From: Ornithinibacillus halotolerans
Lineage (GTDB): Bacteria; Bacillota; Bacilli; Bacillales; Amphibacillaceae
NCBI RefSeq assembly: GCF_014637405.1
Contig: NZ_BMEY01000016.1
Span: forward strand, 1-64,000
DNA length: 64,000 nt
Reading direction: 5' to 3'
Numbering within the stretch: the stretch's first letter is position 1; the number at the start of each line of letters is the position of its first letter. Of the stretch, positions 7,611 through 15,915 are shown piece by piece. The position numbers and the translations under genes are program-made. The notes under the pieces are model-generated. The model did no database searches, was not told the origin of the DNA, and saw nothing but the letters and a program-made list of their open reading frames with translations.

Positions 7611-8225
7611 TTAATCTTCTCTCTTCTCTTTTTTATGTTGTGATTGTTCATTTTGAATATTATCTAGATTTTGTTGTTCTTCATCGTCCAAAATTTCCTT
7701 GTTTTGATTTGGTTCTTCAGGTTGGTCTTCAGGTAATGGGATATCAGGCATGTACCTTCCAACAATAGCGGCAACTTCGTCAATGACTCCTTGAATTGGA
7801 TACCCTTGTTTAATTTTATCATTCATACCTCTAATTCTTTCTGTTATATCTCCGTCAGCTACAACTACTGCTGTTCTCCCGTAAGGATCATGTCGCAATG
7901 CTTCTAAAACAGAAAATTTTATTGTGCCAACTCGAGAACGGTCTAATTCCTTATCTACATCGATTCCGACTACTGCATATGGGCCAATTACAATTGCTAC
8001 AGCATCATTTACTTCTGGGACATCGCTAGCAACATGGGCAAGATGATCGGCAATTTCATTACTAGAGAATTCTTTATCCTCTTTTGGTGCTGAATTTTTC
8101 ACATTTATTATTCTGTCATCAGAATCTTGTTTCTCAGATGATAGGGCGTGATCTTCATTGTCATTATTACCACAACCAACAAGAAATGCTATACAAATTG
8201 CAATAAATCCTATTCGAAATAACAT
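7611..8225 (-). CDS. ylaJ: YhcN/YlaJ family sporulation lipoprotein
   Basis: A lipoprotein of the YhcN/YlaJ family, made during sporulation in bacilli and associated with spore membranes or germination. Residues 1-18 are a lipoprotein signal ending LVGC. The family domain covers about residues 55-165, with VNDAVAIVIGPYAVVGIDVD, the VEALRHDPYGRTAVVVAD-like block and a proline-rich IPLPEDQPEE stretch; a Gln/Glu/Lys-rich tail ends the protein. AGGAGGAG lies 8 bases before the ATG. The known family role is inferred, not shown. The B. subtilis neighbour ylaK (PhoH-type) is not present. Confidence 0.85.
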   Translation of the reverse strand: MLFRIGFIAICIAFLVGCGNNDNEDHALSSEKQDSDDRIINVKNSAPKEDKEFSSNEIADHLAHVASDVPEVNDAVAIVIGPYAVVGIDVDKELDRSRVGTIKFSVLEALRHDPYGRTAVVVADGDITERIRGMNDKIKQGYPIQGVIDEVAAIVGRYMPDIPLPEDQPEEPNQNKEILDDEEQQNLDNIQNEQSQHKKEKRED

Positions 8226-8306
8226 GTAATACTCCTCCTAATTATTAAGGATAAAAGAAAACGTTACTGTTATTTTGAGTAGTAGGAAGTAAATTATACA
8301 GTAGAT

Positions 8307-8338
8307 TAAAAAAGAAGAGATAATATTTCATATCTCCT
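8307..8338 (-). terminator. terminator of ylaL (minus strand)
   Basis: A 9-bp stem with one GU pair (8330-8338 with 8313-8321) followed on minus by TTTTTT, just past the ylaL stop. Confidence 0.7.
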
Positions 8339-8366
8339 CTAAAATGTATTACTTATGTTTTTAAAA

Positions 8367-8855
8367 TTAGTTAATAATGATTTTATTAATTCCTTTGATT
8401 GGCGTCTTTTTATTCGAACCATCTTTAAATATTAGATGAACTGGACCATCTTCCTTTAATGGTTGCCCATCAATGGCAAATAGAAGATAACTATTGTATA
8501 ATTCTTCTAACGTTAAATTAACATCGCCTGTTTCTGTTTTAAGAGAAACTGTATTGGATCCGTCTTTTATTTCAGCATAGTCTAAGAAGTCGTTAATAGG
8601 CATAACATAAGAGTATTTTAAAATATTTTCTCTTTCGTGTTTTGTTAAACTTTTATTGACAGGTGGTCTTGCTTGTCTACTTGTAGTAATAGCTTTTTCC
8701 CATCTTTCAGCAGCTAATTTTGCCTCATCAATTTCTTCGTTTGTCTCCTGGTTAGAAAATGCTTCTTCTAATATAATTTTACGATCATCGAAGATCCACA
8801 CAGTAGGATCTAAAGTAATTTGATATGTAACATTACCTAATATTGGGACAATCAT
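8367..8855 (-). CDS. ylaL: YlaL-like protein
   Basis: A 162-residue protein that begins MIVPILGNVTYQITLDPTVW and matches YlaL, a conserved Bacillus protein next to ylaJ and ylaN. The C-terminal half (FAIDGQPLKEDGPVHLIFKDGS) looks like an oxidoreductase-molybdopterin-like or beta-rich fold used for ligand binding. There is no signal peptide. Some databases label the family peptidyl-prolyl isomerase; nothing visible supports that. Function unknown. Monocistronic. Confidence 0.7.
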   Translation of the reverse strand: MIVPILGNVTYQITLDPTVWIFDDRKIILEEAFSNQETNEEIDEAKLAAERWEKAITTSRQARPPVNKSLTKHERENILKYSYVMPINDFLDYAEIKDGSNTVSLKTETGDVNLTLEELYNSYLLFAIDGQPLKEDGPVHLIFKDGSNKKTPIKGINKIIIN

Positions 8856-9080
8856 GCTCTCACGCCTTTCTAAATTTAAAACATCACCTTATAAGAATAT
8901 CAGACAACGTAAATAAATGAAATGACAAAGACTTAAAATAATTTTAAGATTGTCAACAAACATTTGCATTTTATTATAGTAAACGATAATATAATGTTAG
9001 AGGAATTGTATCTATGATCAAAGAAAAAAACAAGCTTATCATTGGGTAAAATAGGTTTGTTTTGTGGAGGGGATATACTG

Positions 9081-9365
9081 ATGATACATAAGGTAACGAT
9101 AGATCATCGAGAAAAAGCCTATGCCCTTCTAAAGGCTGATGCTGATAAAATATTGCGGCTTATTGAAGTGCAAATTGATAATTTAACGATGCCGCAATGT
9201 CCATTATATGAAGAAGTATTGGATACGCAAATGTTTGGTCTTTCAAGGGAGATTGACTTTGCAGTTCGATTAAACTTAATTAGTGAAGAAGAAGGAAAAT
9301 CACTTCTAGAGAATTTAGAAAGACGTCTAAATATTCTTCATGAAGCAGCACAAAAATCGGTGTAA
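9081..9365 (+). CDS. ylaN: YlaN, UPF0358 iron-homeostasis protein
   Basis: A 94-residue all-helical cytoplasmic protein beginning [20 protein letters not shown], which is YlaN (UPF0358). YlaN is needed under iron limitation in B. subtilis and Staphylococcus and is reported to act together with the iron repressor Fur; this is known for the family. The start at 9081 has GGAGGGG 8 bases before it; an in-frame TTG 13 codons upstream lacks a site. It stands alone before ftsW, as in B. subtilis, and ends with a terminator. Confidence 0.92.
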   Translation: MIHKVTIDHREKAYALLKADADKILRLIEVQIDNLTMPQCPLYEEVLDTQMFGLSREIDFAVRLNLISEEEGKSLLENLERRLNILHEAAQKSV

Positions 9366-9400
9366 TTACACACCAATTTCGTGTGGTAGGATTTTGTGGT

Positions 9401-9438
9401 AAAAACTTTGCCTGCATATGAAATGGCAAGGTTTTTTT
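9401..9438 (+). terminator. terminator after ylaN
   Basis: A 12-bp stem with one GU pair (9401-9412 with 9425-9436) and a T run to 9438. It separates ylaN from ftsW. Confidence 0.8.
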
Positions 9439-9512
9439 GTTTAATATTATCTTTTCACTTAATAGGAGAGAAAAAACAAGCAGTTTATGTTGTTATATTG
9501 GAGAGGGACAAG

Positions 9513-10697
9513 ATGTTATCGAAATTAAAACACTATGATTTTACGCTTCTAATTACACCAATTTTACTAACTGCTTTTGGTATATTAATGATATATAGTG
9601 CAAGCATGGTTGTTGCTGTAGTTAGTGACGGGTTGGAAAGTACTTATTATATGTATAGACAATTACAATGGTTTATCATTGGATTAATAGCCTTTTTATT
9701 TTGTACTTTTTTCCCATATAAAAAATATCAGAAATTAATTAAAATAATAGTTATTGGGATTATTGTATTATTAGTAGCAGTTATGTTATTCGGTGATGCA
9801 AGGAATAACGCCAAATCGTGGATCAGTATTGGTCCATTGAATTTACAACCATCTGAAATAGCGAAGATAGGTATAATAATGTATCTCGCTTCTGTTTACT
9901 CTAATAAACAATCATATATTAACAATTTCAATAGGGGAGTACTGCCACCTCTAATTTTAACTGGATTCATTGTCGGTTTAGTAGTACTACAACCAGATAT
10001 TGGGACTGCATCAATCATTTTTTTAATTGCATGTTCTATTATTTTTAGTTCAGGAATTCATTTTAAACATTTATTTGGCTTAATTGCAATAGGCTTGATT
10101 GTACTAGCTATTGCAATACCTAGTATGGTTACAGATGAAAGAATTAGCCGTTTTACAGGTGCATATGCTCCTTTTGAATCCCCTAAAGATGATGGTTATC
10201 ATTTAATTCAGTCATATGTAGCAATTGGTGTTGGTGGACTAACTGGTGAAGGGCTTGGGCAAAGTGTTCAAAAACTTGGATATCTATATGGTCCGCATAC
10301 AGATTTTATTATATCCATAATTGCTGAGGAATTAGGATTCTTTGGCGTTATTATTGTAATAAGCTTATTAGCCGCAATTGTTTTGAGAGGAATTTTTATC
10401 GCTCGTAAATGTCAAGATAGTTTTGGAGCGCTTCTCGCTATCGGAATTTCTTCCATGGTTGGTATTCAAGCATTTATCAATCTCGGCTCCGCTAGTGGGA
10501 TATTACCAATAACAGGTGTAACATTGCCATTCGTAAGTTATGGGGGATCATCACTTTTAGTGTTATTAGCATCAGTAGGTATATTAAACAATATCGCTAT
10601 GACAGTAAAGAAGAAAGAACTTACACAGCCCCCTAATGATAAAACCAAGCAACCAATAAATAGAACTTTCGTTGGAGGGAGAAAATGGTCAAGTTAA
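9513..10697 (+). CDS. ftsW: FtsW, septal peptidoglycan polymerase (SEDS family)
   Basis: A SEDS glycosyltransferase that polymerises lipid II at the septum with a partner class B PBP. It has about ten membrane segments. SEDS signatures are GILMIYSAS near the start, LQPSEIAKIG in the middle, and GITLPFVSYGGSS-type GVTLPFVSYGGSS near the end. The start at 9513 follows GGAGAGGG by 5 bases; 39 in-frame codons upstream run through the ylaN terminator and are not coding. Its position between ylaN and pyruvate carboxylase is that of B. subtilis ftsW, which separates it from the second SEDS gene (spoVE) at 48399. It overlaps the next gene by 13 bases. Confidence 0.93.
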   Translation: MLSKLKHYDFTLLITPILLTAFGILMIYSASMVVAVVSDGLESTYYMYRQLQWFIIGLIAFLFCTFFPYKKYQKLIKIIVIGIIVLLVAVMLFGDARNNAKSWISIGPLNLQPSEIAKIGIIMYLASVYSNKQSYINNFNRGVLPPLILTGFIVGLVVLQPDIGTASIIFLIACSIIFSSGIHFKHLFGLIAIGLIVLAIAIPSMVTDERISRFTGAYAPFESPKDDGYHLIQSYVAIGVGGLTGEGLGQSVQKLGYLYGPHTDFIISIIAEELGFFGVIIVISLLAAIVLRGIFIARKCQDSFGALLAIGISSMVGIQAFINLGSASGILPITGVTLPFVSYGGSSLLVLLASVGILNNIAMTVKKKELTQPPNDKTKQPINRTFVGGRKWSS

Positions 10698-13600
10698 ATA
10701 GAATTAATAAAGTATTAGTTGCAAATCGCGGTGAAATAGCTATTCGAGTTTTCCGAGCTTGTACAGAATTAAATATTCGGACGGTTGCGATCTATTCTAA
10801 AGAAGATCTTGGATCGTATCATCGTTATAAAGCAGATGAATCATATCTAATTGGAGAAGGAAAAAAGCCAATAGATGCTTACTTGGATATTGAGGGTATT
10901 ATTGAAATTGCAAAACGAGTTGGAGTAGACGCAATCCATCCAGGATATGGATTTTTGTCTGAGAACATAGAATTCGCAAAACGCTGTGAAGAAGAAGGGA
11001 TTATTTTTATTGGTCCTAAAAGTGAGCACTTACATATGTTTGGAGATAAAGTAAGAGCGAGAACACAAGCTATTCAAGCAGGATTACCAGTTATTCCTGG
11101 TACAGATGGACCAGTCTCCTCATTTGAAGAAGTAGAGGCATTTGGAGAGGAGCATGGCTATCCAATTATTATTAAAGCCGCATTAGGTGGCGGTGGACGC
11201 GGTATGCGTATTGTTAGAAATCCCATAAACGCACGTGAAAATTATGAGCGTGCAAAATCGGAGGCAAAAGCAGCTTTTGGTAGTGATGAAGTCTATGTTG
11301 AAAAATTAATTGAACATCCTAAACATATTGAAGTACAGATTATTGGTGACGACCATGGTAATATCGTCCATCTATTTGAACGTGACTGCTCTATTCAACG
11401 TAGACATCAAAAGTTAGTCGAAGTTGCACCTAGTTTATCGCTACCAGAAGAGTTAAGAAATCAAATTTGTGATGCGGCAGTTCAATTAATGAAAAAAGTA
11501 AGTTATTTAAATGCCGGCACTGTCGAATTTCTAGTAAAGGACGATAAATACTATTTTATTGAAGTAAATCCAAGAATTCAAGTTGAGCATACGATTACGG
11601 AATTAATTACAGGTGTAGATATCGTTCAAACTCAAATAAAAATAGCTGATGGACAAAATATGCATGAACCATCCATTGGTATTCCAAATCAAGAAAATAT
11701 TACTACCCAAGGATATGCAATACAATCACGAGTTACGACAGAAGACCCTTTAAACAATTTCATGCCTGATACAGGTAGAATTAATGTATACCGAACTGGT
11801 GGTGGATTTGGAGTACGTTTAGATGCTGGGAATGGATTTCAAGGTGCTGAAATAACACCACATTATGATTCATTACTTGTCAAAGTATCTACTTGGGCAC
11901 TTACTTTTGAACAAGCGGTTCAAAAGATGGTTCGTAATCTAAAGGAATTTCGCATAAGAGGTATTAAAACAAACATTCCATTTCTAGAAAACGTCATGTT
12001 ACATAACCAATTTATGACAGGCGAATATAATACAACATTTATTGATGAATCACCTGAATTATTTGTATTTCCGAAACGTAAAGACCGTGGAACTAAAATG
12101 TTAACGTTTATTGGTGAGACAACAGTTAATGGATTTGATGGTGTAGAGAAGAAAGAGAAGCCTAATTTTGATAATCTATTTGTTCCAAAATATGAGCATA
12201 TTGATCTTCAAAATGGTACCAAACAAATTCTTGAGGAAAAGGGCCCAGAGGGTGTTGTTGATTGGTTAAATAAACAAGAAGAAGTACTATTAACGGATAC
12301 TACTTTTCGTGATGCGCATCAGTCATTATTAGCGACACGTATTCGTACGAAAGATATTGTACGGATTGCAGAGCCAACCGCAAAACTATTACCAAATCTT
12401 TTTTCAGCAGAAATGTGGGGAGGTGCAACATTTGATGTTGCCTACCGTTTCTTAAAAGAAGATCCTTGGGAAAGATTATTAAAATTCCGAGAAAAAATGC
12501 CTAATATCTTGTTACAAATGTTATTAAGAGCAAGTAATGCAGTTGGATATAAAAATTATCCAGATAATTTAATTGAAGAATTTGTTGAGAAGAGTGCAAA
12601 CGGTGGGATCGATGTATTCCGAATTTTTGATAGTTTAAATTGGGTAGAGGGCATGATACCAGCGATAAAAGCAGTTCGTGACAATAACAAAATTGCTGAG
12701 GTTGCGATGTGTTATACTGGTGATATTTTAGATCCTACAAGAACTAAATATGACATATCATACTATAAGAACTTGGCAAAAGAGTTAGAACAATCTGGTG
12801 CACATATTTTAGGAATCAAAGATATGGCTGGATTATTAAAACCAGAAGCAGCTTATCGATTAATTTCCGAACTTAAAGAAACGATAAGTATTCCAATCCA
12901 CTTACATACACATGATACAAGTGGAAATGGTATTTACACGTATGCTAGAGCAATAGATGCTGGAGTTGACATAGTGGATGTGGCTAATGGACCGATGGCT
13001 GGTTTAACATCGCAACCAAGTGCGCAAACACTATATCACGCTCTTGAGGGTGCAGAAAGACAACCGAATATTAATATTGAACATTATGAAAAATTAGGCG
13101 CTTATTGGGAAGGTGTTAGAACGTATTATCGTGATTTTGAAAGTGGAATGAATGCACCGCATTCTGAAATTTATCAGCATGAAATGCCTGGAGGTCAGTA
13201 TAGTAATCTTCAACAACAAGCAAAAGCAGTTGGACTCGGTGAACGTTGGGATGAAGTAAAAAAGATGTTCCGTAGAGTTAACGATTTATTTGGAGATGTC
13301 GTTAAAGTAACTCCATCTTCTAAAGTGGTTGGAGATATGGCATTATTTATGGTACAAAATAATCTAACAGAAGATGACATTTACGAAAAAGGGGAGACTA
13401 TTAACTTCCCAGACTCTGTTGTTGAATTTGCAAGTGGTTATATTGGTCAACCATATCAAGGTTTTCCAAAAGAACTTCAGCGAATAATTTTAAAAGGTAA
13501 AAAGCCAATAACAGTAAGACCGGGGCAGTTACTTGATCCAGTTAACTTTGAACACTTAAAAGAACAGTTATATAAAGAACTAAATCGTCAAGTGAATAGT

Positions 13601-14125
13601 TTTGATATGATTTCCTATGCACTGTATCCTAAAGTTTACATGGATTATCATGAGTTTTATGAAACATATGGCGATGTATCTGTATTAGATTCTCCGACAT
13701 TTTTCTATGGGATGAATATCGGTGAAGTTATTGAAATAGAAATTGAACAAGGGAAAACGTTAATTGTAAAATTAGTTTCTATAACTGAACCAAGAGAAGA
13801 TGGAACTAGAGTTGTTTATTTTGAGTTGAATGGTCAAGCACGTCAAGTAGTTATACGTGACAAAAATATTAAATCAACTGTTAATGTACGTATAAAAGCA
13901 GAGAAAAACAATGCAAAACATATTGGTGCAAGCATGCCAGGAACGGTTTTAAAAGTTGTTTGTCAACAAGGACAAAAAGTAGAAAAAGGTGATGAATTAA
14001 TCATTACTGAAGCGATGAAGATGGAGACAACTGTTCAGGCGCCATTCAGTGGAGTTGTTAAAACAATCTACGTAAAAGACGGGGATAGTATTGAAGTAAA
14101 CGACTTATTAATTGAATATGAATAA
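10685..14125 (+). CDS. pyc: pyruvate carboxylase
   Basis: Makes oxaloacetate from pyruvate, bicarbonate and ATP, using biotin; this refills the citric acid cycle. The 1146 residues hold, in order, the biotin carboxylase/ATP-grasp domain (about 1-450, with the glycine loop AALGGGGRGMR and EVNPRIQVEHTITE), the carboxyltransferase TIM barrel (about 530-800, LLTDTTFRDAHQSLLATR and GIKDMAGLLKP), the tetramer/allosteric region and the C-terminal biotinyl domain with EAMKMETT, biotin on Lys1112. Full-length single-chain type. GGAGGGAG precedes the ATG, and the start overlaps ftsW by 13 bases, implying cotranscription. A perfect palindromic terminator follows at once. Confidence 0.98.
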   Translation: MVKLNRINKVLVANRGEIAIRVFRACTELNIRTVAIYSKEDLGSYHRYKADESYLIGEGKKPIDAYLDIEGIIEIAKRVGVDAIHPGYGFLSENIEFAKRCEEEGIIFIGPKSEHLHMFGDKVRARTQAIQAGLPVIPGTDGPVSSFEEVEAFGEEHGYPIIIKAALGGGGRGMRIVRNPINARENYERAKSEAKAAFGSDEVYVEKLIEHPKHIEVQIIGDDHGNIVHLFERDCSIQRRHQKLVEVAPSLSLPEELRNQICDAAVQLMKKVSYLNAGTVEFLVKDDKYYFIEVNPRIQVEHTITELITGVDIVQTQIKIADGQNMHEPSIGIPNQENITTQGYAIQSRVTTEDPLNNFMPDTGRINVYRTGGGFGVRLDAGNGFQGAEITPHYDSLLVKVSTWALTFEQAVQKMVRNLKEFRIRGIKTNIPFLENVMLHNQFMTGEYNTTFIDESPELFVFPKRKDRGTKMLTFIGETTVNGFDGVEKKEKPNFDNLFVPKYEHIDLQNGTKQILEEKGPEGVVDWLNKQEEVLLTDTTFRDAHQSLLATRIRTKDIVRIAEPTAKLLPNLFSAEMWGGATFDVAYRFLKEDPWERLLKFREKMPNILLQMLLRASNAVGYKNYPDNLIEEFVEKSANGGIDVFRIFDSLNWVEGMIPAIKAVRDNNKIAEVAMCYTGDILDPTRTKYDISYYKNLAKELEQSGAHILGIKDMAGLLKPEAAYRLISELKETISIPIHLHTHDTSGNGIYTYARAIDAGVDIVDVANGPMAGLTSQPSAQTLYHALEGAERQPNINIEHYEKLGAYWEGVRTYYRDFESGMNAPHSEIYQHEMPGGQYSNLQQQAKAVGLGERWDEVKKMFRRVNDLFGDVVKVTPSSKVVGDMALFMVQNNLTEDDIYEKGETINFPDSVVEFASGYIGQPYQGFPKELQRIILKGKKPITVRPGQLLDPVNFEHLKEQLYKELNRQVNSFDMISYALYPKVYMDYHEFYETYGDVSVLDSPTFFYGMNIGEVIEIEIEQGKTLIVKLVSITEPREDGTRVVYFELNGQARQVVIRDKNIKSTVNVRIKAEKNNAKHIGASMPGTVLKVVCQQGQKVEKGDELIITEAMKMETTVQAPFSGVVKTIYVKDGDSIEVNDLLIEYE

Positions 14126-14159
14126 AATAGAGGCTTCCAATTGGAAGCCTCTATTTTAT
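14122..14159. terminator. palindromic bidirectional terminator between pyc and ctaA
   Basis: A perfect palindrome with 19-bp arms centred at 14140/14141, with A and T flanks on both sides. It contains the end of ctaA. Confidence 0.9.
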
Positions 14160-15107
14160 ATTAGTTTTTACATTTGAATCTGTATTCATCTGTTTCTTTT
14201 CCATATTAGCACTTCTTGATGATAATAAAATGAAATAACTTAGCATTCCAAAATAACAGGTTATAACAAGAGCGTGCATTAAAGCTACAGCAAGATTTAA
14301 TAATGTAAAGATAATTAACGCGCCGAATATTACTTGGAAAGCTATTAATGAGAATGTAGTTATCCAACCCCAGACCATAACTTTACTATGTCGATAATCC
14401 TTCAAGATACGTATAAATAAGATAAGTGTCCATATAAATAACAACCCTGCAAATAAACGATGTCCCATTTGCACCCATTGTTCAAATGTAAAATAACTTA
14501 CATCCAAAGGTGTAGAGTTTGTACAAAACGGCCAATCGCCACATACTAGATTGGCATTTACATGCCTTACAAGCGCACCGGTGTAAACGACTATTAATGT
14601 ATAAATTGTTAATGCATAGATCTCAATTCGATGTTTTTTCTTAATATATAGTGAGTCAGCGTCGAATTTACGATCTATTTCAAAAATGAGTAGCATTAGC
14701 AAGAATACAGCAGCAAATGAAATAAGTGAAATACCGAAATGGGCAGCCAATACAAAATCAGATTGTCCCCACATTACGGCAGCTGCTCCTATTAAACCTT
14801 GAACTACGAGGAAAATAATAGATAAAAGCGAAAGGAATTTAACTTCTCGTATATTTCCAATATGCTTCCAAGCAAGATATGCTAATAATAAGACGACTAT
14901 ACCTACCGATGCAGATACTACTCGGTGACTTAATTCAATTACTAATTCCATATAAATTTCTGATGGAATGAGTTCCCCTTTACATAGTGGCCAACTATCG
15001 CCACATCCATCCCCTGATTCAGTCTTAGTAACTAATGCGCCACCTATTAATACAAACGTCATCCCGATGACAGCTAAGACCGAAAGCCATTTTAAAGTTT
15101 TAATCAT
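14151..15107 (-). CDS. ctaA: heme A synthase CtaA
   Basis: An integral membrane oxygenase that converts heme O to heme A for the aa3/caa3 oxidase. It has eight predicted membrane helices in two similar halves. Diagnostic features are the loop ESGDGCGDSWPLCKG (two cysteines, about residues 31-45), the heme histidines in ELSHRVVS and AAHFGISL of the first half and MGHRLFAG and LMHALVI of the second, and the second-half cysteine pair CGDWPFC. The tail after residue 300 is short and polar. GTGAGGAT lies about 9 bases before the start. It is divergent from the ctaC operon. A good promoter, a Fur-like palindrome and an 11-bp repeat lie upstream (15159-15230). Confidence 0.95.
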   Translation of the reverse strand: MIKTLKWLSVLAVIGMTFVLIGGALVTKTESGDGCGDSWPLCKGELIPSEIYMELVIELSHRVVSASVGIVVLLLAYLAWKHIGNIREVKFLSLLSIIFLVVQGLIGAAAVMWGQSDFVLAAHFGISLISFAAVFLLMLLIFEIDRKFDADSLYIKKKHRIEIYALTIYTLIVVYTGALVRHVNANLVCGDWPFCTNSTPLDVSYFTFEQWVQMGHRLFAGLLFIWTLILFIRILKDYRHSKVMVWGWITTFSLIAFQVIFGALIIFTLLNLAVALMHALVITCYFGMLSYFILLSSRSANMEKKQMNTDSNVKTNIK

Positions 15108-15158
15108 ACTATTAATATCCTCACTTTACCTTCTTGTTGTGTACTATATCACAGTCAA

Positions 15159-15173
15159 TGATAATCTTTATCA
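15159..15173. promoter_or_regulatory. Fur-box-like palindrome over the ctaA start site
   Basis: TGATAATCTTTATCA differs from the 7-1-7 Fur consensus TGATAATnATTATCA at one base. It begins just downstream of the ctaA -10 hexamer, so a bound repressor would cover the transcription start. Seen in sequence; binding is inference. In B. subtilis ctaA is not a classical Fur target as far as I know. Confidence 0.6.
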
Positions 15174-15175
15174 CT

Positions 15176-15204
15176 AGTATAAATCAAACAATTAATATAG
15201 TAAA
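15176..15204 (-). promoter_or_regulatory. sigma-A promoter of ctaA
   Basis: On the minus strand, -35 TTTACT (15199-15204) and -10 TATACT (15176-15181) are 17 bases apart, with the ctaA start codon about 70 bases downstream of the -10. Confidence 0.7.
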
Positions 15205-15210
15205 ACACCA

Positions 15211-15230
15211 AATGACACAAAAATGACACA
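15211..15230 (-). promoter_or_regulatory. tandem 11-bp repeat upstream of the ctaA promoter
   Basis: AATGACACA occurs at 15211-15219 and 15222-15230 (plus-strand reading), one helical turn apart and 6 bases beyond the ctaA -35. On minus this reads TGTGTCATT twice. ResD, which activates ctaA in B. subtilis, binds TTTGTGAAT-like tandem sites upstream of its promoters, so this is a candidate ResD site. The match is partial. Confidence 0.35.
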
Positions 15231-15232
15231 TA

Positions 15233-15712
15233 ATTGTAAGACATCGCTACACTTTGGTTGTTGGGCGATTTTTACAAAGGTAAAAACCTTGCAAAGTTTT
15301 TCATTGTCTGCTAGAAATAATATAGGGGAGATTCAGCTGACACTCGAGATAATAGAAACGAGTAAAAAAAATACATAAATCAGTGAATGATAGAAGGCAT
15401 TTTGGCCTTTTATTTGTTTGAAAACAAAACGTTCACAAAAATGTCAAATTTTATTATGTCGAAATTTAGAGAATTTACCCGAAGGCAAATGGAATGGAAA
15501 GTTAAACCGTGATACAATTAGCATGGAAGCTAACATACTAAATGATATATTACATTGTTTTAAGTATGCAGCTTTTGAAAACCCTTTTACAATGAGGATT
15601 AAAGGGGGGATTCACATGGAGAAAAATAGAGACAACTTCCTCAGGATAAAGGGAAATGCTGTTGTTACATACGGGATTTAGAAATTATTAATTAAGTTTT
15701 TATTGTATGTAT
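15233..15712 (+). other. non-coding gap where ctaB would be expected, with a 21-codon mini-ORF
   Basis: About 480 bases without a recognisable gene. In B. subtilis ctaB (heme O synthase, about 300 codons) lies between ctaA and ctaC; none is present here. One feature stands out: AAAGGGGGGA at 15601-15610 followed 5 bases later by an ATG (15616-15681) encoding 21 residues, MEKNRDNFLRIKGNAVVTYG plus one. This could be a leader peptide, or the surviving start of a deleted ctaB; I see no clear CtaB homology in it. A small AAGGC/GCCTT hairpin with T residues lies at 15394-15411. Two upstream frames are short and have poor starts. Confidence 0.4.
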
Positions 15713-15743
15713 TTGACAATAAATAGTTTTTGCCTTTTATAAT
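15713..15743 (+). promoter_or_regulatory. candidate sigma-A promoter of the ctaCDEF operon
   Basis: A perfect -35 TTGACA (15713-15718) and perfect -10 TATAAT (15738-15743), but with a 19-base spacer, longer than the optimum of 17. The long spacer suggests dependence on an activator. The ctaC start lies about 170 bases downstream. Confidence 0.5.
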
Positions 15744-15915
15744 CATCCTTTAAAACACTCTTATCAATTAATTTGATATGAGATTTTGTATTAAAAGGAT
15801 TGTATCTCAATGAACTGGGAATAGTAATTAATTACTAACATGTTTTTTTGCAGTGAAAACCCTTATTAATTTCTTATATATAAGGAAGGGAAAATAGAAA
15901 GAGAGGTATGAATTC

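Noticed and set aside
8940-9000. Fur box before ylaN
   Set aside because: CGATAATATAATG resembles half of a Fur box but the second half does not match; too weak to claim.
14968-15177. 69-codon plus frame over the ctaA start
   Set aside because: Antisense to the conserved N-terminus of ctaA and covering its promoter; no SD.
15418-15681. 87-codon frame in the ctaA-ctaC gap as one protein
   Set aside because: The first 66 codons have no proper start or SD; only the last 21 codons have a good start signal, noted separately.
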